Shown in pieces: positions 1-7,247 of a DNA stretch of 23,955 nt (positions within the stretch are counted from its first letter, which is position 1; every line of letters starts with the position of its first letter). The notes beneath the pieces were generated by a model. That model saw nothing but the letters and a program-made list of their open reading frames with translations. It made no database searches and was not told the DNA's origin. The stretch spans positions 1-23,955 of the forward strand of contig JBQTIW010000206.1 of the NCBI GenBank assembly GCA_052387735.1, read 5' to 3'. This DNA is from RBC101 sp052387735 (GTDB lineage Bacteria > Gemmatimonadota > Gemmatimonadetes > Gemmatimonadales > Gemmatimonadaceae). The position numbers were made by a program, and so were the translations under genes.

Positions 1-145
1 CGCGCAGCCGCTGTTCCGCGCCCTGGATCGCCGCCAGCCGCATTTCGCGGTAGGCAAAACCCGTGATCGCCGCGATTCCCATGATGAGGATCGCGGCAAG
101 CACCAAGCCGACCTTCTGATGCAGCGCCAGCGGGCGCCAGGTCAT
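1..145 (-). CDS. N-terminus of a membrane protein, sensor-like (partial)
   Basis: The gene starts at 145 on the minus strand and runs off the left edge, so only about 48 residues are visible. The N-terminus is a short basic/polar stretch (MTWRPLALHQKVG), then one hydrophobic helix at about residues 12-30, then a charged amphipathic stretch (YREMRLAAIQGAEQRLR). A single N-terminal helix leading into a helical, probably extracytoplasmic segment is typical of sensor histidine kinases and other HAMP-type receptors, but no catalytic domain is visible and the function is inferred only loosely. The ATG at 145 is chosen because the next in-frame stop upstream is at 178-176 and no better start lies between. 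No strong Shine-Dalgarno sequence is seen. A copy of the CGTTAGGC octamer lies about 20 bases upstream. Confidence 0.55.
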   Translation of the reverse strand, partial: MTWRPLALHQKVGLVLAAILIMGIAAITGFAYREMRLAAIQGAEQRLR

Positions 146-807
146 CGCTGCATCACCGTGACCGCCTAACGAGCATCACTCTCCGAGTCTCACCAGCGAC
201 GATGGTCCCTCAGCTCAACAGCGGCAGGCGACAACCCACGTGGCGCCGCGACGACAATCCAGCTCCGGACAACCTCGCCGGCGGAACAGGGCCCGGCAAC
301 GCCGGGACCGTTAAGCTACTGAGTCGTGCGGCAGACAACACTGCTGAACTCGGCACCTCATGTGATTCTCATTCGATTGAGCTGGTGCTCCAGGTCCAAT
401 GGATGAGATCGGCGTTGGCCCCGAAGCGTCACAATGCCCGGCCGGCGGGATTCGCGCGGACACCTTCCCCTGGAATAGACTGGCGCGCGTGCCCAACTTC
501 TCACGCTGCTCGCGGATCAGCCGGAAACTGATGCGCGAACGACGCTTGGGCGCCGCGCCTCAGTGGGGGGAGCCTCCCGCAGCGATTGGCGCGGCGGTTC
601 CGACGAGAGAACCGCTACCGTGTCGGCCACGGTCGCGTGGAGCCGCGCGAGCAGCCCGCTAAGCAGGGCGCGGGCAAGCGCCACGCCTTCGATCGAGCGC
701 GCGATCGTGAGCGCGGAGTCGCGCGGTCCGATCGAGGCTGGCGATAGTTTGTGCAATCTCCTCTTTCACCTGGAACACGTCGCGCAGCTCACGGCAAACT
801 GCTCCCC
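146..807. other. Gene-poor stretch with a kinase relic
   Basis: No convincing intact gene is seen in these 662 bases. Short open frames exist on both strands, but they overlap each other, lack ribosome binding sites and have the Arg/Pro/Ala-rich composition of high-GC noise. The right end (about 737-793, minus strand) holds a recognisable relic of the C-terminal domain missing from the adjacent kinase, given as its own entry. The left part contains one CGTTAGGC octamer (164-171). The rest, about 172-730, holds nothing I can identify; it may be further decayed remains of the TPR region. Confidence 0.6.
737..793 (-). pseudogene. Out-of-frame relic of a TolB-like kinase C-terminal domain
   Basis: Reading the minus strand from 793 gives RELRDVFQVKEEIAQTIAS. 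This matches, position for position, a conserved segment of the intact kinase at 7248-9563 (DREMTDIFAIQGEVAEQIAS, about residues 406-425). The relic begins 14 bases after the stop codon of the upstream kinase gene (808-1947) and is in a different frame. In the intact protein this segment lies about 80 residues downstream of the ENEYFSDG motif. Here the equivalent of that motif (DQEY) sits only some 30 bases away. The simplest reading is an internal deletion of about 240 bases plus a frame change. The reading frame breaks down again soon after the match. Confidence 0.7.
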
Positions 808-1947
808 TCAGAGCACGAGGTACTCCTGATCACCGGCCAGGCTCACGTTGCCAAAGGGGAGAACCGCGATCGAGGTGAGGGGGCGAGCCGAGTCGGCCGG
901 CCTCCCTGGTGTGGCGAGGTGGAGGCTGAGGAGAAACACGATGACCAGCATGGCAACGCCGAGGAGTGTGGCAATCGTGGCCACCCGTCCTGAACGTGCG
1001 GGCGACTCGGCCGGCATCGCCCTCGTGGAAGTCGCCGTCAAGTCCGCGGCTGCAGCAACGGAAGCTGCGGCGTCGGGGCTCGTCGTGCGCGCCTGCGCCA
1101 GTGCCGCGGCAAAGTCTGACGCCCGTGCATAACGAGCGTCCGGATTCTTGGCCATGGCGGTGGCGATGGCGACGTCGACTGCCTGCGGAACCGAGGCGCG
1201 CACGTCACACACCGACGGTATCGCGTCCGCGAAGTGCATCGCCACAATGGCCTGCAGGTTGGGTCCCATGTACGGGGGCCGACCGGTGAGCATTTCGTAC
1301 ACCAGGCAGCCTAACGCATAGACGTCGGTACGACCGTCGACCGGTCCCGCGGACGCCTGCTCCGGACTCATGTACAGAACGGTGCCGATCGCCACCCCCT
1401 GGCGGGTGAGCGAGTTGCCGCGCGAGCTCTCGCCGAGGATCTTGGCAATCCCGAAATCGGTGACGACGGCGGCGCCGCCGCTCAGGAGCACGTTCTCGGG
1501 CTTGATGTCGCGGTGCACGATCCCCCGCTCATGCGCATGGTCGAGCGCGAGCGCAACGTCACGTGCGATGTGGATGGCCTCGTCGACGGGGAGACGCTGA
1601 ACGTTCGTGAGCCGGGCGCGGAGCGATCCCTCGGTGAGCGCGGGCATCACGTAGTACATCATCCCCCGCGTCTCCCCCGTGTCGAGCATGGGGACGATGT
1701 GCGGATGACTGAGGCGAGCAGAGACGGCGATCTCGCGTTCGAAGCGGTTCACCCCGACGGCCGCGGCGACTTCGGGGCGGAGGACCTTGATGGCGACTTC
1801 ACGGTCGTATCTGGTGTCGCGGGCGAGAAAAACCGAGGCGGCGGCGCCTGTGCCCAGCGTCGCGTCGACGTGGTAGCGCCCCGCTACGATGGTGCCGAGC
1901 AGATCGGCAGGGCCCGACGTTCCATGAGCTGGCGAGTTCGTGTGCAT
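808..1947 (-). CDS. Membrane-anchored Ser/Thr protein kinase, C-terminally truncated
   Basis: A 379-residue eukaryotic-type (Hanks) kinase. Visible motifs are the glycine loop LGTGAAASV (31-39), catalytic Lys54 in VAIK, HRDIKPEN (145-152; Asp147, Lys149, Asn152), DFG (Asp164) and SPEQ (194-197), so the catalytic domain (about 24-285) looks active. A low-complexity linker leads to one transmembrane helix (about 321-344), placing the kinase in the cytoplasm. The short tail reads TSIAVLPFGNVSLAGDQEY and then stops after three residues. In the family, and in the intact paralogue at 7248-9563, this is the first strand of a TolB-like domain followed by TPRs. The gene is therefore truncated, and a relic of the lost part lies just downstream out of frame. 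The start has a GAAGGA-type ribosome binding site about 10 bases upstream. It may still work as a receptor kinase without its output domain. Confidence 0.9.
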   Translation of the reverse strand: MHTNSPAHGTSGPADLLGTIVAGRYHVDATLGTGAAASVFLARDTRYDREVAIKVLRPEVAAAVGVNRFEREIAVSARLSHPHIVPMLDTGETRGMMYYVMPALTEGSLRARLTNVQRLPVDEAIHIARDVALALDHAHERGIVHRDIKPENVLLSGGAAVVTDFGIAKILGESSRGNSLTRQGVAIGTVLYMSPEQASAGPVDGRTDVYALGCLVYEMLTGRPPYMGPNLQAIVAMHFADAIPSVCDVRASVPQAVDVAIATAMAKNPDARYARASDFAAALAQARTTSPDAAASVAAAADLTATSTRAMPAESPARSGRVATIATLLGVAMLVIVFLLSLHLATPGRPADSARPLTSIAVLPFGNVSLAGDQEYLVL

Positions 1948-2212
1948 GCCTGTCGACCATCCTTCGATTCACGGGCTCCGATAGGAATACGGCGGGTGGC
2001 CGTGTCCCCTCATGGAGGTACGCGAGAAAGGGGTCGGGAACGGGATCAACGGGCCTTTCCCTGGACAGATCGAACTGACCCGGATCGACGCGCTCCGGCT
2101 AGGCGGTGCACCAGACTTTCTGTCCCTGTCACCGGCCACCGCACTTGCCTCCTGTGCGCGTCCCGCGGCATCCTTCGTACGTCACAGGTCGCGCCGTCGG
2201 CCGGAGACCCCA

Positions 2213-2911
2213 ATGACCAGTGCCCTTCGCGCAAGCTCGTTAGGCGCCCTGCTCGCCGCGCTCGTGCCCGGAGTGGCCGGCTCACAGGGACGGATCGCCC
2301 GTCCCGCGCCAACGGGGCCGATTGGCGTGACGCTGCCCTCTCCCCCTCCACCTCGGGGAAGTCCGGATGGAGGTTGGGTTCCTAGGCACGGGTCTCAGAT
2401 GGGCAACGCGTCTTTCGCGTTGCATCGACTCGGGCAGCGATGGTCCTATCCCATCGTCCTTTCGTCAGCGTATGAGACGGTGGCACCAGCGGCGGCGGTC
2501 TATCCGGTTCCGTACTACTACCCGGTTCCGGTCCCGAATCCTGCCATTTACCCGCGACGCGAGGCCGAGCGGCCGGCGCCGCCCCCGTACGATCCGACCA
2601 GGTCGAGGATGGTCATCGTCGGCTCGGGGGCCGATGGCGGCGGTGGCGTGTTGCGCATCGCGTCGCGTGCGCGCGACACGCTCCGTCTCACCTGGCTCGG
2701 CACCCCGCGCCCGATCCGCGAGGCGAGGCTCTTTCTGGCCGACGACCTGAGGCGGCCGTTGCGCAGCCGGATGGTCGACGTCGAGCACCCGGAGGCGAGG
2801 TTCACGTTGACAACGCTCGATCGGCCGGTGGCCTATGCTGGCGTGACCGTCGTCTTCGCCGACGGATCAACGCAGACGACGCTCGTCCCCGTCGGCGACT
2901 CGGCGCGTTAG
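2213..2911 (+). CDS. Small secreted protein of unknown function
   Basis: A 232-residue exported protein that I cannot assign to a family. It begins with a signal peptide (about 1-23, ending VAGS). A proline-rich stretch (about 28-50) follows, then a middle region with a Tyr/Pro/Val run (VYPVPYYYPVPVPNP, about 97-110), and a C-terminal part (about 130-230) rich in beta strand, possibly an immunoglobulin-like fold. The start at 2213 is preferred over upstream in-frame starts because it has a GGAG ribosome binding site at 2203-2206 and directly yields the signal peptide; the extra upstream residues do not look like protein. The TAG stop lies inside a CGTTAGGC octamer (2906-2913), and Leu10-Gly11 are encoded by another copy. 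Neighbours are transcribed in other directions, so it is probably a single-gene unit. Confidence 0.75.
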   Translation: MTSALRASSLGALLAALVPGVAGSQGRIARPAPTGPIGVTLPSPPPPRGSPDGGWVPRHGSQMGNASFALHRLGQRWSYPIVLSSAYETVAPAAAVYPVPYYYPVPVPNPAIYPRREAERPAPPPYDPTRSRMVIVGSGADGGGGVLRIASRARDTLRLTWLGTPRPIREARLFLADDLRRPLRSRMVDVEHPEARFTLTTLDRPVAYAGVTVVFADGSTQTTLVPVGDSAR

Positions 2912-3066
2912 GCGTCGAAGCCACGACGCAGCACTTCGAAACGCAGGACGAACGCGACCTCGAATGCCCGACGGACGCCGGCCCGCAAACGGTAGGTCCC
3001 CGCTCCCCCCGAATCACCCGCGTACGCAGGTGCCTGGTGGCGTCGTCGTGCGCACCAACGACACTG

Positions 3067-3104
3067 GCCCCCGGCTCGCGCGCTCGCTGCGCTTAGCCGG
3101 GGGC
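3067..3104. terminator. Strong hairpin between convergent genes
   Basis: A perfect 10-bp inverted repeat, GCCCCCGGCT (3067-3076) and AGCCGGGGGC (3095-3104), encloses an 18-base loop that can itself pair through GCGC tracts. It lies between the plus-strand gene ending at 2911 and the minus-strand gene ending at 3138, where a bidirectional terminator would be expected. No clear T-tract follows on either side, so factor-independent activity is uncertain. Confidence 0.55.
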
Positions 3105-3137
3105 TCGCACCTGCCCGTTACCGGGACACGCCGTCGA

Positions 3138-3704
3138 CTATTGCGCTATCCCGAGGTAGGGAAAGGTGGCGCGGAACGGCACGTCGGTGGCCGACACGTT
3201 GTCCGACGTCAGGCCGGGGGTGACGTTGTTGGTATTGCCCAGCAGGGCGCCGAAGATCACGCCCAGACCGGTGTCGACCACGTCGTCGGGCAGCGAGCGG
3301 CCGCCGTATCCGCCAAACACCCAGCTCAACCAGAAGACGGGCGTCCCATCACGTTTGGGAAACACCAGCAGCATGTCCGGCAGCAACGCACCGGCAATGG
3401 CACTGGCGTAGGCGGCATCGCGTCCGGCCACGCCGGTGACGAAGCTGGTCAGGTCCCCGGTCCACATGGCCACGTCGTTGCTGGGCTGGCCGATGTTGTA
3501 GAGGTGATGCCGGGCCTTCACGACCATCACTTCACTGACGAGCGGATTGGCCAGTCGTTCGAGTTGCGTGAACACACGCGCGGCACTGGGCTGAACGGCG
3601 GCCTGACTCTCCGACAGTGGGCCTGTGGACGCGGTGTCGTTCTCGCATGCGGCAAGCAGCGACGCGGCTCCAACCGCCAGGAGGCGCAAGGTGTACGTTC
3701 TCAT
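3138..3704 (-). CDS. DUF4331 C-terminal half, lipoprotein
   Basis: A 188-residue predicted lipoprotein: the signal sequence ends in the lipobox LLAAC, with Cys20 as the acylated residue. The rest resembles only the C-terminal half of DUF4331 proteins: a segment around ANPLVSEVMV (about 52-61), a middle TGDLTSFVTG, then RSLPDDVVDTGL and the closing FPYLG. The N-terminal half of that family is encoded immediately upstream (3737-4462), separated by 32 bases, so the two genes form an operon encoding what is usually one polypeptide. It has its own AGAGGAC ribosome binding site and its own export signal, so it is not simply a frameshifted tail. The molecular function of DUF4331 is unknown to me. 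The lipidated half may anchor a complex with the other half. Confidence 0.8.
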   Translation of the reverse strand: MRTYTLRLLAVGAASLLAACENDTASTGPLSESQAAVQPSAARVFTQLERLANPLVSEVMVVKARHHLYNIGQPSNDVAMWTGDLTSFVTGVAGRDAAYASAIAGALLPDMLLVFPKRDGTPVFWLSWVFGGYGGRSLPDDVVDTGLGVIFGALLGNTNNVTPGLTSDNVSATDVPFRATFPYLGIAQ

Positions 3705-3736
3705 GTGTAGAGTCCTCTGATGTCGTTAGGGTAGGT

Positions 3737-4462
3737 CTACCGGCTCGTGGTCGCCCACACGCCGATGACGGGGTCGGTGCCCGCGCCAGGCGGTAGCAGC
3801 ATGCTCTCCGGGAGCTCGATCACGATCCCGAGCGCGTTGAAGCCGCGGAGAAAATCGATCCCGGGATTGCGGAACGACGACGCGGGATCGTGAATCTTCG
3901 ATAGCGGGCCGCGCGCCGGACGCCGATCGGGGAGAATCCGGAAGAACTGCGCGAGATCAATCACGAACGGATCATTGAAGAGCCCGGCCTGGAGCTGAAT
4001 CCCGGTCGGATTCCCCAGTGCCGTGTTCACGGGTCCTTCCAGCGTCGGCGTCTCGGTCGCCAGCGAGTTGATGCCGCCGGTCGACGTCGGAGCTACGGGA
4101 CCGTACAGCTTCACCCGCTGCTGCGGGCCCTTCGCGGTGAACCGGAGCTGCATCACCAGATCCTCGATCGCGTCGCCAGTGCGATCGATCTTGATCTGGT
4201 AGAGCAGGTTCGGGTCGAACCCGATCGTCGCCGATTGCGCCGGCGTGATCGGCGACGCCGTCGTGACCGCTAGGACGATGCGGTCCGTGCTCGAACCCGG
4301 GAACGCGAAGACATCGTTGATGTCCGGGAGCTGCTGAATCTCGACCTCGGGCGTGTCCTGATGGTCGGACGCCCAGATGACCGTGGTCAAGGTCAGCGCG
4401 CCAGCACCGATCGCCAACCCGAGTGCGACGCGGCGTGTTGCACCTGCCGTATTGCGAAGCAT
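3737..4462 (-). CDS. DUF4331 N-terminal half, secreted protein
   Basis: A 241-residue exported protein with a signal peptide (about 1-31, ending IWA). The mature part starts SDHQDTPEVE, the counterpart of the SSHREAP-type start of DUF4331 proteins. It continues with DINDVFAFPGSS (family: DNTDLYAF), a beta-rich body and a region ending FLRGFNALGIVIELPESML and GVWATTSR, which in full-length members is the middle of the protein. It stops there; the remainder is encoded by the next gene (3138-3704). The ribosome binding site AAGGAGG (4470-4476) sits 7 bases before the ATG and is the strongest in the window, suggesting efficient expression. The short distance to the second gene and the shared strand support one operon. 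Confidence 0.82.
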   Translation of the reverse strand: MLRNTAGATRRVALGLAIGAGALTLTTVIWASDHQDTPEVEIQQLPDINDVFAFPGSSTDRIVLAVTTASPITPAQSATIGFDPNLLYQIKIDRTGDAIEDLVMQLRFTAKGPQQRVKLYGPVAPTSTGGINSLATETPTLEGPVNTALGNPTGIQLQAGLFNDPFVIDLAQFFRILPDRRPARGPLSKIHDPASSFRNPGIDFLRGFNALGIVIELPESMLLPPGAGTDPVIGVWATTSR

Positions 4463-4677
4463 GATTCTCCCTCCTTGGAGATCTTTGCTCTCGTTACGCC
4501 GGGCGCAGCGAGTCGGATTGCCCGACCGGAAGCAAGGCCGGGGCGCTCAAGCCTGCCCCGTCAAGCATCCCGCGTCGGCCCCTCTTGCCTTCACGGCTCC
4601 CCGAGATCAGTCTAGGGCAAAACGGTTGGGGACCTAAGCAGCGACTGCGTTCCCGACCTCGCGCCCAGGAGACCTCA

Positions 4678-6048
4678 ATGACCGCGACTCGTTGGCACTC
4701 TCGTCCCGCAATGCTCACCGCTCTCGCCGCAAGTGTGCTCGCGGCCTGCTCGTCAGAGGGAACCATCGCCCTTGACCCATCCGGGGACTCCCCGCCCGTG
4801 TCGTTCGCAATCGGCGTGGGAAGCCCGACTGACCGCCACATCGTGGCCATGAGCGGAGGCGCGGCCGCGGCGTCTGCCGCCGTCACCGCCGCGGGAGGAA
4901 CGATCGAACGGTCAGTTCCCGAGTTGGGGATCTACAAGGTCAGTGGCCTCGATGACACGGAAGCGCAAAACCTTCGTGCCCGGAGAGGCGTGACGGCCGT
5001 GGGGCGGGACAAGCGCCAGCAGTTTGTTCCGCCGTTCAGCACCGCGCGGCTGGCCAACACGGCTCCAATCAGCGGCGTGCGCCCCCAGGGGACCGATCAG
5101 AGCGGCGCGTTTTTCTACCCGGTCCAATGGAACCTCCACAGGATCGAGGCTCAGGCTGCATGGAATCAGACGCCGGGTGGCGCGGGTGCGCTGGTCTGCG
5201 TTCTCGACACTGGAGTTGACGCGGGCCAGGCGGACATGGTGGGCAAAGTCGACCTGACAAAGTCGGCATCTATGGTTGCCAGTGAGCCGTTCATTGACGA
5301 CCTGCATTTCCACGGGACCTTTGTCTCGTCACTGGTCTCGGCCAACGGGCTCGGCATGGCCTCGGTCGCGCCGGATGCCATCCTGTGCGCGGTCAAGGTG
5401 CTGGATCAGACCGGCTCGGGGGACTTCTTCGACGTCCTCAACGGCATCGTGTTCGCCGCGAACCAGAATGCCGATGTCATCAACATGAGCTTGGGCGGCG
5501 CGCTCGACTTGAGCGATCCGAATGACGCGTTTCTCTTCCAGTTGATGCACAGTGCCGTCACGTTCGCTCGCCAGAAGGGCGCGCTCGTGGTAGCGGCAAC
5601 GGGCAACAACGGCGTCGACCTGGACCCGCTGGAGCCCATCAAGGTTGTACCGGCGCACATTCCCGGTGTCATCGGAACAAGCGCCACGAAGCTCGCTGAC
5701 GAGAGGACCGAGCAGATTGCCCCGTACTCCAACACAGGGCAGACCATCGTGGATCTTGCGGCTCCCGGCGGAGACTTCAACCCGAACAACACGTTCGATC
5801 TCGTATTGGGTGCCTGCAGCCGGTTTGTCTGTGGTGCGGACAACTTCTATATCCTGGTGTCCGGGACCAGCGCCGCGACGCCGCATGTATCCGGCGTGGG
5901 CGCATTGGCCGAGTCAGACCTCCCGGGCAACCAGATAGAAGACGTCCTTCGCAGCTGCCTCAGCCGCTCGGTCAACCGGCTCCCGAAGGCAACCAAGAAG
6001 CAGCAGGGATTTGGCAGGGTGAATGCACGCCTGGCGGGACTTTGTTAG
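4678..6048 (+). CDS. Subtilisin-like (S8) serine protease, lipoprotein
   Basis: A 456-residue protein with a lipoprotein signal (lipobox VLAAC, Cys24), so probably attached to the cell envelope. Residues about 52-115 resemble an inhibitor_I9-type propeptide. The S8 catalytic domain follows: Asp177 in VLDTGVDAG, His212 in HFHGTF, oxyanion Asn310 in AATGNNG and nucleophile Ser398 in SGTSAATPHVSG. All four are present, so it should be active. The start at 4678 has a GGAG ribosome binding site at 4668-4671 and gives the signal sequence directly; the earlier in-frame ATG at 4585 would bury the signal behind 31 residues. It is transcribed divergently from the DUF4331 pair, sharing a 215-base intergenic region. 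A strong hairpin follows, so it is probably monocistronic. Likely role: extracellular or envelope proteolysis. Confidence 0.93.
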   Translation: MTATRWHSRPAMLTALAASVLAACSSEGTIALDPSGDSPPVSFAIGVGSPTDRHIVAMSGGAAAASAAVTAAGGTIERSVPELGIYKVSGLDDTEAQNLRARRGVTAVGRDKRQQFVPPFSTARLANTAPISGVRPQGTDQSGAFFYPVQWNLHRIEAQAAWNQTPGGAGALVCVLDTGVDAGQADMVGKVDLTKSASMVASEPFIDDLHFHGTFVSSLVSANGLGMASVAPDAILCAVKVLDQTGSGDFFDVLNGIVFAANQNADVINMSLGGALDLSDPNDAFLFQLMHSAVTFARQKGALVVAATGNNGVDLDPLEPIKVVPAHIPGVIGTSATKLADERTEQIAPYSNTGQTIVDLAAPGGDFNPNNTFDLVLGACSRFVCGADNFYILVSGTSAATPHVSGVGALAESDLPGNQIEDVLRSCLSRSVNRLPKATKKQQGFGRVNARLAGLC

Positions 6049-6104
6049 TCAAGCGGGACACGCCACTCCGACGCTGACCGTCGGGTTCGCTGTTTCTGCT
6101 GTGA

Positions 6105-6132
6105 CGCGGCCGCTCTTTCCGGAGCGGCCGCG
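6105..6132. terminator. Hairpin downstream of the S8 protease
   Basis: An 11-bp perfect stem, CGCGGCCGCTC (6105-6115) and GAGCGGCCGCG (6122-6132), with a 6-base loop (TTTCCG), begins 57 bases after the protease stop codon. It is GC-rich and very stable. The following bases are not a clean T-tract, so it could be a weak intrinsic terminator or an RNA 3'-end stabiliser. Confidence 0.6.
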
Positions 6133-6161
6133 ATCGTTGTATCCAGAGAATCTCCTGATTC

Positions 6162-6191
6162 TTGCTGCCTTCGGCACGGATCGAGTACTAT
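6162..6191 (+). promoter_or_regulatory. Possible sigma70-type promoter for the alpha/beta hydrolase
   Basis: TTGCTG (6162-6167) and TACTAT (6186-6191) are separated by 18 bases and lie after the protease hairpin, 75 bases before the hydrolase ATG. Each box has only four or five matches to consensus, and the assignment rests on position and spacing. Confidence 0.3.
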
Positions 6192-6266
6192 CCGAACAAC
6201 CTCAGTTACTGCTCCGCGACCCCGCACGATGGTGCGTCGCAGCTGAGCCCGCTCGGGGAGACTGAT

Positions 6267-7157
6267 ATGTCCAGGACGGTGATGCTCATCCACGGTGCGT
6301 GGCTGACGCCCGCATCATGGGACCAGTTCCGCGGCCGGTACGAGGCACTTGGGTTCAGATGCGTGGCTCCGGCGTGGCCCCTGATGGACCGCTCCGTCGA
6401 AGCGCTGCGTCGCGCACCTCACAAGGAGCTGAGCCAGCTCTCGATCTCTAGGATCGTCGAGCACTACGCGCAGCATGTCCGTGCCCTGCCTGAGGCACCC
6501 ATCCTGGTCGGCCATTCGTTTGGTGGGTTGATGGTGCAACTGCTGCTCGATCGCGGACTTGGAACAGCGGGGGTGGCGATCGATCCGGCTCCGCCGCGAG
6601 GCGTCATCCCCGGCCTGACCACGCTCCGCACGTCGCTCCCCGTGTTCACCACCTGGAATGCGTGGAACAAGGTGTTGACGATGTCGTTCGAGGACTTCGC
6701 ATCTGGTTTCGCCAACGGCGTTCCCGTTGCCGAGCGCCGTGCGACGTATGACCGGCAGATCGTCCCGGCGCCGGGTCGCATTTTCTGGCAGGCAGCGTTA
6801 GGCATCCAGAACGGAGTGAACTACCGAAACCCCAATCGAGCGCCGCTGCTGGTCATCGCCGGCGAGGATGACCGCACCGTCCAGCCGTCGATGGTCAGGG
6901 CGGCGTACCGGAAGCACCAGCGCTCGTCGTCACCGACCGCTTTCAAGGAGTTCGCGGGCCGCTCGCACTTTCTCTGCGGCGAACCTGGTTGGGAAGAGGT
7001 TGCTGACTACGCGCTGAACTGGGCGAGATCGACCGAACGCGTGGAGCGACGCGAGATCGCCGTCGACATTCCGTCGGTCGCGGATCGTGCCACCCCCGCG
7101 GCGCGTCCAGCCACTGCCGCTACAGAGGATCGACCGTCGGCAGACGACAGACGGTGA
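6267..7157 (+). CDS. Alpha/beta-fold hydrolase
   Basis: A 296-residue cytoplasmic protein of the alpha/beta hydrolase superfamily. Residues 5-12 (VMLIHGAW) form the first strand and the oxyanion-region HG motif. The nucleophile elbow GHSFGG puts Ser84 in place, the acid is Asp201 or Asp202 in AGEDD, and His234 in GRSHF completes the triad, so it should be catalytically competent. The cap region (about 112-170) is Trp/Phe-rich. The last 40 residues are Ala/Arg/Thr-rich and look unstructured. The start at 6267 has GGGGAG (6255-6260) seven bases upstream; longer in-frame starts add only non-conserved sequence. Leu178-Gly179 are encoded by a CGTTAGGC octamer. The substrate cannot be read from sequence; an esterase or a non-haem chloroperoxidase-like enzyme is possible. 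Confidence 0.88.
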   Translation: MSRTVMLIHGAWLTPASWDQFRGRYEALGFRCVAPAWPLMDRSVEALRRAPHKELSQLSISRIVEHYAQHVRALPEAPILVGHSFGGLMVQLLLDRGLGTAGVAIDPAPPRGVIPGLTTLRTSLPVFTTWNAWNKVLTMSFEDFASGFANGVPVAERRATYDRQIVPAPGRIFWQAALGIQNGVNYRNPNRAPLLVIAGEDDRTVQPSMVRAAYRKHQRSSSPTAFKEFAGRSHFLCGEPGWEEVADYALNWARSTERVERREIAVDIPSVADRATPAARPATAATEDRPSADDRR

Positions 7158-7247
7158 CCGCGACGCAGTCGGCGGGATGACCATGCGGCACATGGCGCGC
7201 TAAGTTGGACGGAGTCCCCATTCCGGGGTGCGCACCGGAGATCCCAC

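Noticed and set aside
517..756. 79-codon minus-strand open frame with a plausible helical stretch
   Set aside because: It overlaps the kinase relic in a different frame, has no ribosome binding site and matches nothing I recognise. It may include decayed TPR sequence but this cannot be shown.
1513..2385. Long plus-strand open frame (290 codons) opposite the first kinase
   Set aside because: It overlaps the kinase antisense, has low-complexity Arg/Asp/Gly-rich sequence and no family motif. It is a by-product of GC-rich codon use.
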